A stretch of 5,918 bases of DNA, from the NCBI GenBank assembly GCA_002482865.1, contig DLGU01000074.1, positions 32,929 to 38,846 of the forward strand, in the 5' to 3' direction. The notes below the pieces were generated by a model. That model made no database searches. It was not told where the DNA came from and saw nothing but the letters and a program-made list of their open reading frames with translations. This stretch comes from Porphyrobacter sp. UBA7686. GTDB lineage: Bacteria; Pseudomonadota; Alphaproteobacteria; Sphingomonadales; Sphingomonadaceae. Positions 1 through 5,918 of this stretch are shown here, piece after piece. Position 1 is the stretch's first letter; every line of letters starts with the position of its first letter. A program made the position numbers and the translations under genes.

Positions 1-399
1 ATCAGCGCGCTCCATTTCGGCGATTTCGCGCCGCAGAACAAGTTCGTCGACCACCGCAACGCGCTCCCGGATCTGGCCCTGCCGTCGGACGATTTCCACG
101 TCTATTCAGTCGAATGGGGCGAGGGACTGATCCGCTTCTTGTTCGATGATCGGGTGCATCTCACCGTTACGGCCGAGCAGTGGAGCACCGCCGCACCAAA
201 TGCCAAGGGCCGCCCGGCGGCACCCTTCGACCAACCTTTCTATGTCATGGCCAACCTTGCCGTGGGCGGTCGATTGTCGGAAGAAAACAATGCCAAGGGG
301 GTTGCAGCGGATACCTTTCCCGCGCAATTCGCAATCGACTGGATCAGGGTCTATCGCTGCGCCAGCGATCCCGCGACGGGACGCGCGTGCATTCGGTAA
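1..399 (+). CDS. GH16 family glycoside hydrolase (beta-glucanase/laminarinase type), C-terminal part only
   Basis: The gene is open at the left edge; 132 residues and a TAA stop are visible. GH16 enzymes are secreted endo-glycosidases that cut beta-1,3 or beta-1,3/1,4 glucans and related polymers. The family's second half is recognisable: a strand with DFHVYSVEW (visible residues 31-39) followed by IRFLFDD, then PFDQPFYVMANLAVGG (about residues 76-91) and the closing strand FAIDWIRVYR. The catalytic ExDxxE motif would lie upstream of the window, so activity cannot be judged here. Two cysteines close to the end (C120 and C130, spaced CASDPATGRAC) could form a disulfide, which fits an exported protein. 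A beta-glucan substrate is inferred from the GH3, MFS and LacI neighbours; agarase, carrageenase or other GH16 specificities are not excluded by this fragment. It ends 22 bp before the regulator gene with no terminator between them, so co-transcription is likely. Confidence 0.88.
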   Translation: MSALHFGDFAPQNKFVDHRNALPDLALPSDDFHVYSVEWGEGLIRFLFDDRVHLTVTAEQWSTAAPNAKGRPAAPFDQPFYVMANLAVGGRLSEENNAKGVAADTFPAQFAIDWIRVYRCASDPATGRACIR

Positions 400-401
400 A
401 C

Positions 402-410
402 GGGACGGGG
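402..410 (+). promoter_or_regulatory. Weak ribosome binding site for the LacI-type regulator
   Basis: A purine-rich GGGACGGGG lies 11 bases before the ATG at 422, inside the 22-bp gap after the GH16 stop. It is an imperfect Shine-Dalgarno match. The gap is too short to hold an independent promoter plus operator. Confidence 0.35.
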
Positions 411-421
411 TTTGACGGGTA

Positions 422-1513
422 ATGGCGCGGGTGCGCAAGACAGTCACGATCAGGGACGTCGCGGAGGATGCGGGCGTTTCGCTCCAGACCGTAAGCCGGG
501 TGGTGAACGGCGGCCCGAACGTGCGACCACAGCTGCGCGACAAGGTGCGCGCCTCGATTGACCGACTGGGCTATGTCCCCAGCCTTGCCGCCCAGCGGAT
601 GAGCGGATCGCGCTCCTACATCATCCTTGCCATCAATGATCGCGAACGCACGCTGGCTGACTGGCGCGCGCGGCTTGGCACGGACTGGGTCGACCAGATG
701 CTGCTGGGCGGGATTCTGACCTGCTCGCAGCACGGCTACCGGATGATGGTGGAGCTGGTGGATACCCACTCCGATCATGTCGAGCGTGAGCTGGGTGCGG
801 CCCTTTCCGCTTTGCAGCCCGATGGCGTGATCCTGACCCCGCCGCACTCGGAAAACCGCCTCATCACGCAGCTTTTGGCTGAGCGAAACATTCCCTTTGC
901 CCGCATCGGCTCCAATGCGCCGGGGCCCGGCATCCCGCTCACCATGGGCGATGAGAGCGCAGCGCATCTCGCCACCTCGCGGCTGATTGAGCTCGGCCAT
1001 CGCCGCATCGCGATGATCGCCGGGCCTTCGCAATACAGCCTGAGCGGCTGGCGGATCGATGGCTGGAAGCGCGCGCTGGACGAGGCGGGCCTGCCGCATG
1101 ACGGGCTGCTGGAAGTGGGCGATTTCGGCTACGCCTCCGGCACCCGCGCCGCACGCGCCTTATTGGACCGCCATGCCGATCTGACCGCGATCATTGGATC
1201 GAGCGACCAGATGACCCTCGCCGCCCTGGAGGTTGCGCGGGACCGGGGGCTCGCCGTGCCGCATGACCTGTCGCTTATCTCCTTCGACAACACCCCGATC
1301 GTGCGTTTCTCGCAGCCGCCGCTTACGGCGGTCGATCAGCCGATTGCCGAGACGGTCAGCCGCGCGGTCGAACAGCTGATCGCGCGCGGGCCGGACGGCG
1401 ATGATGACGCGGTGATCGAAGTCCCCGCGGGGCTGGTTGAGCGTTCTTCTACCGCGCCGCCCCCTGTCGAGGCTCCTGCTCAGGCTCACGCCCACGCACC
1501 GGGCCGGGCTTGA
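422..1513 (+). CDS. LacI-family transcriptional regulator of the sugar-use locus
   Basis: This 363-residue protein has the standard LacI/GalR layout. Residues 8-30 form the helix-turn-helix (TIRDVAEDAGVSLQTVSRVV, then NGG). A hinge follows (YVPSLAAQRMSG, 51-62), then a periplasmic-binding-protein-like effector domain to about residue 340. Family marks in that domain include ESAAHLATSRLIELGHRRIA, GPSQYSLSGWRIDGW, IIGSSDQMTLAALEVA and SFDNTPIVRFSQPPLTAVDQ. The usual family end is near LVERSSTA; the last 20 or so residues (from P346) are an Ala/Pro/His-rich tail. At the hinge position where E. coli LacI has its minor-groove-inserting Leu56, this protein has Met60. It is expected to bind a CG-centred palindrome and to respond to a sugar, probably glucose or a beta-glucan oligosaccharide; the effector is inferred from the neighbours. 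The best candidate site is at 2755-2770. The ATG at 422 is preferred because it places the HTH at the normal distance from the N terminus. Its TGA overlaps the start of the transporter gene. Confidence 0.93.
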   Translation: MARVRKTVTIRDVAEDAGVSLQTVSRVVNGGPNVRPQLRDKVRASIDRLGYVPSLAAQRMSGSRSYIILAINDRERTLADWRARLGTDWVDQMLLGGILTCSQHGYRMMVELVDTHSDHVERELGAALSALQPDGVILTPPHSENRLITQLLAERNIPFARIGSNAPGPGIPLTMGDESAAHLATSRLIELGHRRIAMIAGPSQYSLSGWRIDGWKRALDEAGLPHDGLLEVGDFGYASGTRAARALLDRHADLTAIIGSSDQMTLAALEVARDRGLAVPHDLSLISFDNTPIVRFSQPPLTAVDQPIAETVSRAVEQLIARGPDGDDDAVIEVPAGLVERSSTAPPPVEAPAQAHAHAPGRA

Positions 1514-2709
1514 ACGCCGCCCCCGCCGACCCGCCGCCGCAACGCCAGCCCGGCTGGTTCCTCGCGCTGTTTGCGCTGGCGGCGGCTGGCGGCGCGGTCG
1601 CCTATGTCCCGCTGCTGACCGTGCTGTTGCCGCAGCGGATCGCCGATCTGCAAGGGGGCGAGGATGTCGCCGCGCTGGCGCAGGTCACCTTCCTCGGCGC
1701 GCTGATGGCGAGCATCGCCAATATCGCGGTCGGGATGCTCAGCGATTACGCGCGCACGCGGCGTCCGTGGATCATCGCCGGACTGATTACGTCCAACCTG
1801 CTGCTGCTGGCGGTTGGCAAGGCGGAGAGCGTCACCGAAATCGTCGTGCTGGTGATGGTCTGGCAGGTCGCGCTCAACCTGATGCTGGCGCCGCTGATGG
1901 CCTGGGCAGGCGATTGCTTTCCGGACGAACAGAAGGGCGTGCTAGGCGGTGCACTGGCGCTCTCGCCCGCTTTGGGAGCTCTGGCCGGGTCACTGGTAAC
2001 CTATGCGGGTCTGGTCGCACCCGAAGCGCGACTGCTGCTGGTCGCGGCGCTGGTGAGCGCGCTGGTGCTGCCCGCGGTGGTGCTGGGCAGGGGGCGAGAG
2101 CGTCCGGCGCTGATGGAGCCCATTCTCCGCACCCGCGAACCCCGACCGTTCCGCCAGCGGGTGGTCGCGCGGATGTGGGCCGCGCGGCTGCTGGTGCAGG
2201 TGGCCGAGGGCGGGATGTTCGCCTTCCTCCTCTACTGGCTGCGCTCGCTCGCGCCCGATTATCCGGAGAACGGCGCGGCCAATATCTTCAGCGCCGTGCT
2301 GGTTTGCGCGGTGCCGATTTCGCTGTTGCTGGGGCGCTGGTCCGACCGCCACGGGCGCCCGATCCAGCCGCTGGTGGCGACTGCGGTGCTATGCGCCTGC
2401 GGGATGCTGGTGATGGCGGCGGCTGACACGCTGGTGCTGGCGATTGCGGGCTATGTCCTGTTCGCGATCGCGGCGGCGATCTTCCTCGCGCTTCATGCCA
2501 GCCAGACTCTGCGTGTCCTGCCTGCGCCGCAGCACCGGGCGCGTGATCTGGGCGTGTTCAACCTCACCAACACCGTGCCGGGGATGGTCATGCCGTGGTT
2601 CACCGTGTTGCTGGTGCCGCGCTTCGGTTATGGCGCGCTGTTCGTGCTGTTTGCCGCCTTGTCGCTGGCGAGCGCGGTGCTGTTGGCGGGCTTTGTCCGC
2701 CGGAAGTGA
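1510..2709 (+). CDS. MFS sugar transporter (12 membrane segments)
   Basis: This 399-residue, very hydrophobic inner-membrane protein belongs to the major facilitator superfamily. By eye the helices fall near residues 16-41, 54-78, 86-102, 108-133, 143-168, 173-193, then a charged central loop (about 194-216), and 217-240, 250-275, 285-305, 307-332, 346-366 and 370-395. The MFS loop 2-3 signature is present as GMLSDYARTRR (75-85), and its repeat in loop 8-9 as GRWSDRHGRP (275-284), which confirms two six-helix halves. Its place between a LacI-type regulator and a GH3 enzyme suggests uptake of glucose or short beta-glucosides released in the periplasm; substrate and coupling ion cannot be read from the sequence. 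The start is TTG at 1510, sharing four bases (TTGA) with the regulator's stop. No in-frame ATG or GTG lies between the preceding in-frame stop (1438-1440) and this TTG, and the first downstream ATG (1705) would remove the first helix and part of the second. No clear ribosome binding site precedes it, so translational coupling to the regulator is likely. Confidence 0.88.
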   Translation: MNAAPADPPPQRQPGWFLALFALAAAGGAVAYVPLLTVLLPQRIADLQGGEDVAALAQVTFLGALMASIANIAVGMLSDYARTRRPWIIAGLITSNLLLLAVGKAESVTEIVVLVMVWQVALNLMLAPLMAWAGDCFPDEQKGVLGGALALSPALGALAGSLVTYAGLVAPEARLLLVAALVSALVLPAVVLGRGRERPALMEPILRTREPRPFRQRVVARMWAARLLVQVAEGGMFAFLLYWLRSLAPDYPENGAANIFSAVLVCAVPISLLLGRWSDRHGRPIQPLVATAVLCACGMLVMAAADTLVLAIAGYVLFAIAAAIFLALHASQTLRVLPAPQHRARDLGVFNLTNTVPGMVMPWFTVLLVPRFGYGALFVLFAALSLASAVLLAGFVRRK

Positions 2710-2725
2710 CGGCTGCGCTTGATGC

Positions 2726-2754
2726 TTGCCAAAGCGGATGGGCGGCGGCATAGA
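2726..2754 (+). promoter_or_regulatory. Candidate promoter for the GH3 gene
   Basis: TTGCCA (2726-2731) is a fair -35 element, and 17 bases later CATAGA (2749-2754) is a poor -10. The patch from about 2749 to 2780 is clearly AT-rich in an otherwise GC-rich window. If correct, transcription would start around 2761, inside the operator palindrome, a classic arrangement for repression. The boxes are weak, so the exact positions are uncertain. Confidence 0.35.
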
Positions 2755-2770
2755 TTGATAACGTTCACAA
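2755..2770. promoter_or_regulatory. LacI-family operator palindrome upstream of GH3
   Basis: TTGATAACGTTCACAA is an inverted repeat centred on the CG at 2762-2763. Six of eight base pairs are symmetric (TTG, two unmatched, AACGTT, two unmatched, CAA). It fits the known LacI/GalR-family operator form TGNNANCGNTNNCA. It lies in the only sizeable intergenic gap, between the transporter stop and the GH3 ribosome binding site, two genes downstream of a LacI-type regulator. That it is this regulator's site is inferred. Confidence 0.7.
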
Positions 2771-2786
2771 AGAAAATAGCGGTCTT

Positions 2787-2793
2787 GGGAGGG
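2787..2793 (+). promoter_or_regulatory. Ribosome binding site that fixes the GH3 start
   Basis: GGGAGGG sits nine bases before the ATG at 2803. It supports that start over the in-frame upstream TTG (2719) and ATG (2722), which would place the operator and promoter inside the coding region and add 28 residues ahead of the signal peptide. Confidence 0.75.
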
Positions 2794-2802
2794 ACTGAGT
2801 GC

Positions 2803-5181
2803 ATGGCACGAAACGGGTTTGGTCAGCTGGCCTGCGGGGCAGCGCTGGCGGCGCTTCTGGCCGGATGCAGCACGGCACCAGACGTGCGCTCAGCAAGCGA
2901 GACGGTGCCGACGGCGGCGGACGCGAATACGCCCGAGGGTCTGCTTGCGCGCATGAGCCTCAAGCACAAGGTCGCGCAACTGGTGATGCCGGATATCGGC
3001 TCGATCACCCCTCAGGATGTACGCAAATACCGCTTCGGCACGATCCTCAACGGCGGCAATTCCGGCCCCTATGGCGATGATAAGGCGCCTGCGGCCGACT
3101 GGCTGAAGCTGGCTGACGAATATTGGGCCGCCTCCACCGCGCCGCTGCCCAAGGGCGAACCGGCGATTCCGGCGGTCTGGGCGACCGACGCCGTCCATGG
3201 CCATGCCAATGTCATCGGCGCGACTGTCTTCCCGCACAACATCGGCCTCGGCGCGACCGGAGATGCCGACCTGATCCGCCGCATTGGCGCGGCCACCGCG
3301 GTCGAGATCGAAGTGACCGGGATCGACTGGACCTTCGCGCCGACGATTGCGGTCGCGCGCGATGATCGCTGGGGCCGGACTTACGAAAGCTATTCGGAAG
3401 ACCCCGCGCTTGTCAGCAAGCTGGGCGCAGCGATGGTCGAAGGCCTCCAAGGCCGTCCGGGCGAACCCGGCTTCCTCGGCGAAGGCAAGGTCGCCGCGAC
3501 CGCCAAGCACTTCTTCGGCGACGGCGGCACTGCGCAGGGTGTCGACCAAGGCGACGTCAACGGCGATCTCAAGGCGCTGATGGCGATCCACGCCGCGCCT
3601 TACCCGGCCGCGATCAACGCCGGAGTCGCCAGCGTGATGGCGAGCTTCAACTCGATCAACGGCACCAAAATGCACGGCAACGAACCGCTGCTGACCGGCG
3701 AATTGCGCGGCAAGCTCGGCTTTGGCGGGCTGGTGGTGGGTGACTGGAACGGTCACGGGCAGGTCGAAGGCTGCACCAATTCCAACTGCTCGGCGGCGCT
3801 GTTGGCGGGCCTTGATGTCTACATGGTGCCCGAGGATTGGAAGGCGCTCCACGCCAGCCTCCTCAAGCAGGTGAAGAACGGCACGATCCCGATGGCGCGG
3901 CTCGATGAAGCAGTGCTGCGGGTGCTGCGGTTGAAGCAACAGCTCGGCATTTTCGCTGGTGAGGTGAAGCCCTCCGCGCGCGCGCTGGGCGGCAAGTGGG
4001 ACAAGCTCGGCTCGCCCGAGCACCGCGCGATTGCGCGTGAGGCGGTGGCGAAGTCGCAGGTGCTGCTCAAGAATGCGGGCGTGCTGCCGTTGAAGGCGGG
4101 AGCGCGGATCGAAGTGGCCGGGCTTGCGGCGGACAATGTCCCGCAGCAAGCGGGCGGCTGGTCGGTGACATGGCAAGGCGGCGGCGATCTGACTGCAGCC
4201 GATTTCCCCGGCGCGACCTCGATCTATGCGGGTATTGCGGCAGCGGCCAAGGCTGGCGGCGGTGAAGCGGTGCTGGCACCCAAGGGCAGCGCCGCCAGCA
4301 AGCCCGATGTCGCGATCGTCGTCTTCGGCGAGGAACCCTATGCCGAATTCGTCGGCGACCGGAAGGATCTCGCCTTCCGCGACGAAGAAGGCCTGACCCT
4401 GCTCAAGTCCTACCGCGCGCGCGGCATCCCGACGGTTGCTGTGTTCCTTTCGGGCCGCCCCTTGTGGGTCAACCGCGAGCTCAACGCCGCTGACGCTTTC
4501 GTCGCCGCCTGGTTGCCGGGCAGCGAAGGGGCGGGCGTAGCCGATGTCCTGTTCGGCGCGCGGCCTGCCACCGGGCGGCTGTCGTTCAGCTGGCCTGCGC
4601 ACTGCGACGGCACGCCGGTGAATGGCCCCGAGGGCGCGTTGTTCCCGCTGGGCTACGGCCTTGACCTCGGTGCTAACGCACCGCTTGCTCCGCTCGATGA
4701 AACCTGCGCGGCGCTCACCGCCGATACCGGCGCGGTGTGGTTTGCAAACGGCAAGCTCGGCATGCAGGTGCAGGCGGTGGCGGACAATGCGCTGCTCCCC
4801 GACTTGCGCGGCGCGGGCAATGGCATCGCGGCCACCGGTGTTGATCGCAAGGCGCAGGAAGACGCGCGCAAGATCGCCTTTGCGCCGGGAGCCAAGCTCT
4901 CCCTGACCGGGCCGGACAGTGCCGCCGCGTGGCGCATCACCTATCAGGTGACCGCGCGCCCCGGCTCAGCCGTAACGGTGACGGCGGGCGGCAAGGTGCT
5001 CGACATCACGCAGGGCCTCTCGGTCGCCGAGGGCAAGGGCTGGCGCGAGATGGTGCTGAGCGCGAAGTGCCTTGGCACGACGGGCGGCAAGCTGACCTTC
5101 GCCTCGAAGGGTGCCTTCACGGTGCAGATCAGCGAAATCGCTCGCGACGAGGGTGCGGCGCAGGCCGAATGCTCGTTCTAG
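2803..5181 (+). CDS. GH3 exo-beta-glucosidase/glucan glucohydrolase, outer-membrane lipoprotein with ExoP-type C-terminal domain
   Basis: This 792-residue enzyme should remove glucose from the non-reducing ends of beta-1,3 or beta-1,4 glucans and oligosaccharides with retention of configuration. It begins with a lipoprotein signal: a short hydrophobic stretch ending LLAG then Cys22, followed by Ser, so sorting to the outer membrane is expected. The GH3 barrel (about 45-390) has ATDAVHGHAN (sugar-binding D129), WGRTYESYSEDP (R192), AKHFFGDGGT (K235, H236) and VVGDWNGHG with nucleophile D314. The second domain (about 410-625) has GGWSVTWQGG (W453 and W457), FGEEPYAEFVGD (510-515 region, matching the loop that holds the acid/base Glu491 of barley ExoI), SGRP (550) and WLPGSEG (570). 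Residues about 640-792 match the beta-rich ExoP C-terminal domain. All expected active-site positions are present, so it looks functional. The GGWxxxWQG and GExPYxE motifs place it with exo-glucan glucohydrolases (ExoP/barley ExoI type) rather than N-acetylhexosaminidases, which use a His/Asp dyad. It has its own operator and RBS, so it can be expressed separately from the upstream genes. Exact linkage preference is not readable. Confidence 0.93.
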   Translation: MARNGFGQLACGAALAALLAGCSTAPDVRSASETVPTAADANTPEGLLARMSLKHKVAQLVMPDIGSITPQDVRKYRFGTILNGGNSGPYGDDKAPAADWLKLADEYWAASTAPLPKGEPAIPAVWATDAVHGHANVIGATVFPHNIGLGATGDADLIRRIGAATAVEIEVTGIDWTFAPTIAVARDDRWGRTYESYSEDPALVSKLGAAMVEGLQGRPGEPGFLGEGKVAATAKHFFGDGGTAQGVDQGDVNGDLKALMAIHAAPYPAAINAGVASVMASFNSINGTKMHGNEPLLTGELRGKLGFGGLVVGDWNGHGQVEGCTNSNCSAALLAGLDVYMVPEDWKALHASLLKQVKNGTIPMARLDEAVLRVLRLKQQLGIFAGEVKPSARALGGKWDKLGSPEHRAIAREAVAKSQVLLKNAGVLPLKAGARIEVAGLAADNVPQQAGGWSVTWQGGGDLTAADFPGATSIYAGIAAAAKAGGGEAVLAPKGSAASKPDVAIVVFGEEPYAEFVGDRKDLAFRDEEGLTLLKSYRARGIPTVAVFLSGRPLWVNRELNAADAFVAAWLPGSEGAGVADVLFGARPATGRLSFSWPAHCDGTPVNGPEGALFPLGYGLDLGANAPLAPLDETCAALTADTGAVWFANGKLGMQVQAVADNALLPDLRGAGNGIAATGVDRKAQEDARKIAFAPGAKLSLTGPDSAAAWRITYQVTARPGSAVTVTAGGKVLDITQGLSVAEGKGWREMVLSAKCLGTTGGKLTFASKGAFTVQISEIARDEGAAQAECSF
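5178..5181. other. Shared CTAG: overlapping stop codons of convergent genes
   Basis: The palindrome CTAG gives TAG at 5179-5181 for the GH3 gene and TAG on the opposite strand (complement of 5178-5180) for the DUF1501 gene. There is no space for a terminator between the genes, and I see no strong hairpin with a T-run just past either stop. Confidence 0.9.
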
Positions 5182-5918
5182 GCGCGGATAATTCCCGATA
5201 GCGGCGCATCGCTGCGACCGGGGAAGAGCCGCGCCATAGCCAGCTTGGGATCGAGCCGCAGATGTTCGGCCACCGCGCCTGCGATCACGCTTTCCAGCGC
5301 GGTGGTGGGCGCAAGGTCGCGGCCCTCGTAAAGCTTGCCGTCTGCCAGCCCCGGCCAGTCGGCAATCACCCGCCCGCCGCGCACCGCGCCGCCCATCACT
5401 AGAGCGGCCGAAGCCGTGCCGTGGTCAGTGCCGCCAGTGCCGTTGAGCCTTGCGGTCCGGCCGAACTCGGTTGCCACCACCACCATCGTGTCGGCCCAAA
5501 CGGCGCCCATGGCCGTGCGATAGGCCGCCAGCAGCGCGTCAAGCTGCCGGGCGGAGCGGGCAAAGGCCCCGCGCTGGTTGGCGTGGGTGTCCCACCCGCC
5601 CAGCTCGATCATCCCGATCCGCGCGCCGCCTGCACCGCGCATCAGCGAGGCGGCTAGCTCCCCCGCCGCGCTGGCATCGCGCAGGTTCTTCAGCCCATCA
5701 TCCGCCGCCATCGCTCGCGTCTCCAGCGCGCGCGCCCACAGCGGGCCCAGCTCGCCGTCCGCGCCGTAAAGCAGGCTGACCCGCGCCAGCAGATCCTCGC
5801 TCGCTTGTGGCAAGGCCGAAGGAGCATAGTTCGAAACTGGCGCATCCCCGCGCAGCGCCAGCGGCACGGCGGGCGCAATCGCTAGCGCGCGCAAAGGCGC
5901 AGGGGCGCGCTCGTTCAC
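5178..5918 (-). CDS. DUF1501 family protein, C-terminal part only
   Basis: The gene runs leftward and is open at the right edge; 246 residues and a TAG stop are visible. DUF1501 proteins are usually around 400 residues with an N-terminal twin-arginine export signal, so roughly the first third is probably outside the window. The GTG at the very edge is more likely an internal Val codon than the start. Family marks are IGMIELGGWDTHANQ (GWDTH at 5583-5597), MVVVATEFGRTARLNGTGG followed by TDHG (GTDHG at 5418-5432), and ALVMGGAVRGGRVIADWPGL. The Asp/His motifs resemble the metal-site pattern of alkaline-phosphatase/sulfatase-like folds, to which the family is thought to belong; no reaction is established. 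In many Sphingomonadales a DUF1800 gene lies beside DUF1501, so one may sit just beyond the right edge. It is convergent with GH3 and probably has no role in glucan use. Confidence 0.88.
   Translation of the reverse strand: MNERAPAPLRALAIAPAVPLALRGDAPVSNYAPSALPQASEDLLARVSLLYGADGELGPLWARALETRAMAADDGLKNLRDASAAGELAASLMRGAGGARIGMIELGGWDTHANQRGAFARSARQLDALLAAYRTAMGAVWADTMVVVATEFGRTARLNGTGGTDHGTASAALVMGGAVRGGRVIADWPGLADGKLYEGRDLAPTTALESVIAGAVAEHLRLDPKLAMARLFPGRSDAPLSGIIRA

Noticed and set aside
344..1099. Minus-strand open frame (251 codons) opposite the GH16 end and regulator
   Set aside because: It is a composition shadow of the regulator gene, which has clear LacI-family motifs; no domain is visible in the antisense product.
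1437..2426. Open frame (329 codons) on the plus strand overlapping the transporter in another frame
   Set aside because: Its translation is Arg/Gly/Ala-rich low complexity with no motifs, while the overlapping frame encodes a convincing 12-helix MFS protein.
2724..2735. Small hairpin GCTT-GCCA-AAGC after the transporter gene as a terminator
   Set aside because: The stem is only four base pairs and no T-run follows; it overlaps the candidate -35 box instead.
2719..2802. Upstream in-frame extension of GH3 from TTG 2719 or ATG 2722
   Set aside because: It would add a charged 28-residue stretch before a good lipoprotein signal and would bury the operator and the GGGAGGG ribosome binding site in coding sequence.
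2890..4602. Long open frame (570 codons) on the minus strand inside the GH3 gene
   Set aside because: It lies antisense to a clearly conserved enzyme, its translation is Arg/Ala/Gly-rich without any recognisable domain, and such open frames are expected opposite GC-rich genes.
5188..5215. Inverted AGCG/CGCT repeat just past the GH3 stop as a terminator
   Set aside because: The stem is about four base pairs, has no T-run and lies inside the DUF1501 coding sequence.
5916..5918. GTG at the right edge as the DUF1501 start
   Set aside because: It would leave a protein without the export signal and N-terminal third typical of the family; the gene most likely continues past the window.

Overview
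The window is dense, GC-rich coding DNA. Its codon use (third-position G/C) and protein styles suggest an alphaproteobacterium, most likely Sphingomonadales (an Erythrobacter-, Novosphingobium- or Sphingomonas-like organism). That placement is inferred from protein resemblance, not from a search.

Layout, left to right. (1) 1-399 (+): the 3' end of a GH16 glycoside hydrolase gene (laminarinase or licheninase type), cut by the left edge. (2) 422-1513 (+): a LacI-family transcriptional regulator. (3) 1510-2709 (+): a 12-helix MFS sugar transporter whose TTG start overlaps the lacI-type stop. (4) A 93-bp gap, the only real intergenic region, carrying an AT-rich patch with a good LacI-family operator palindrome (TTGATAACGTTCACAA, 2755-2770), then a strong ribosome binding site. 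(5) 2803-5181 (+): a GH3 exo-beta-glucosidase lipoprotein with a C-terminal ExoP-type domain. (6) 5178-5918 (-): the 3' part of a DUF1501 gene, convergent with GH3, cut by the right edge. The two stop codons share the palindrome CTAG.

Genes 1-4 read as a compact beta-glucan (laminarin or mixed-linkage glucan) utilisation locus. GH16 would cut the polymer, the GH3 lipoprotein would release glucose from the oligosaccharides, the MFS protein would carry sugar across the inner membrane, and the LacI-type protein would sense a sugar and control the locus, at least through the operator in front of GH3. The DUF1501 gene is probably an unrelated neighbour.

I see no RNA genes, mobile elements, CRISPR arrays or clear terminators. 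No stretch above 100 bp lacks a gene. I found no undescribed system. The most useful signals are the operator, the regulatory split of the locus around it, and the two tight gene overlaps.
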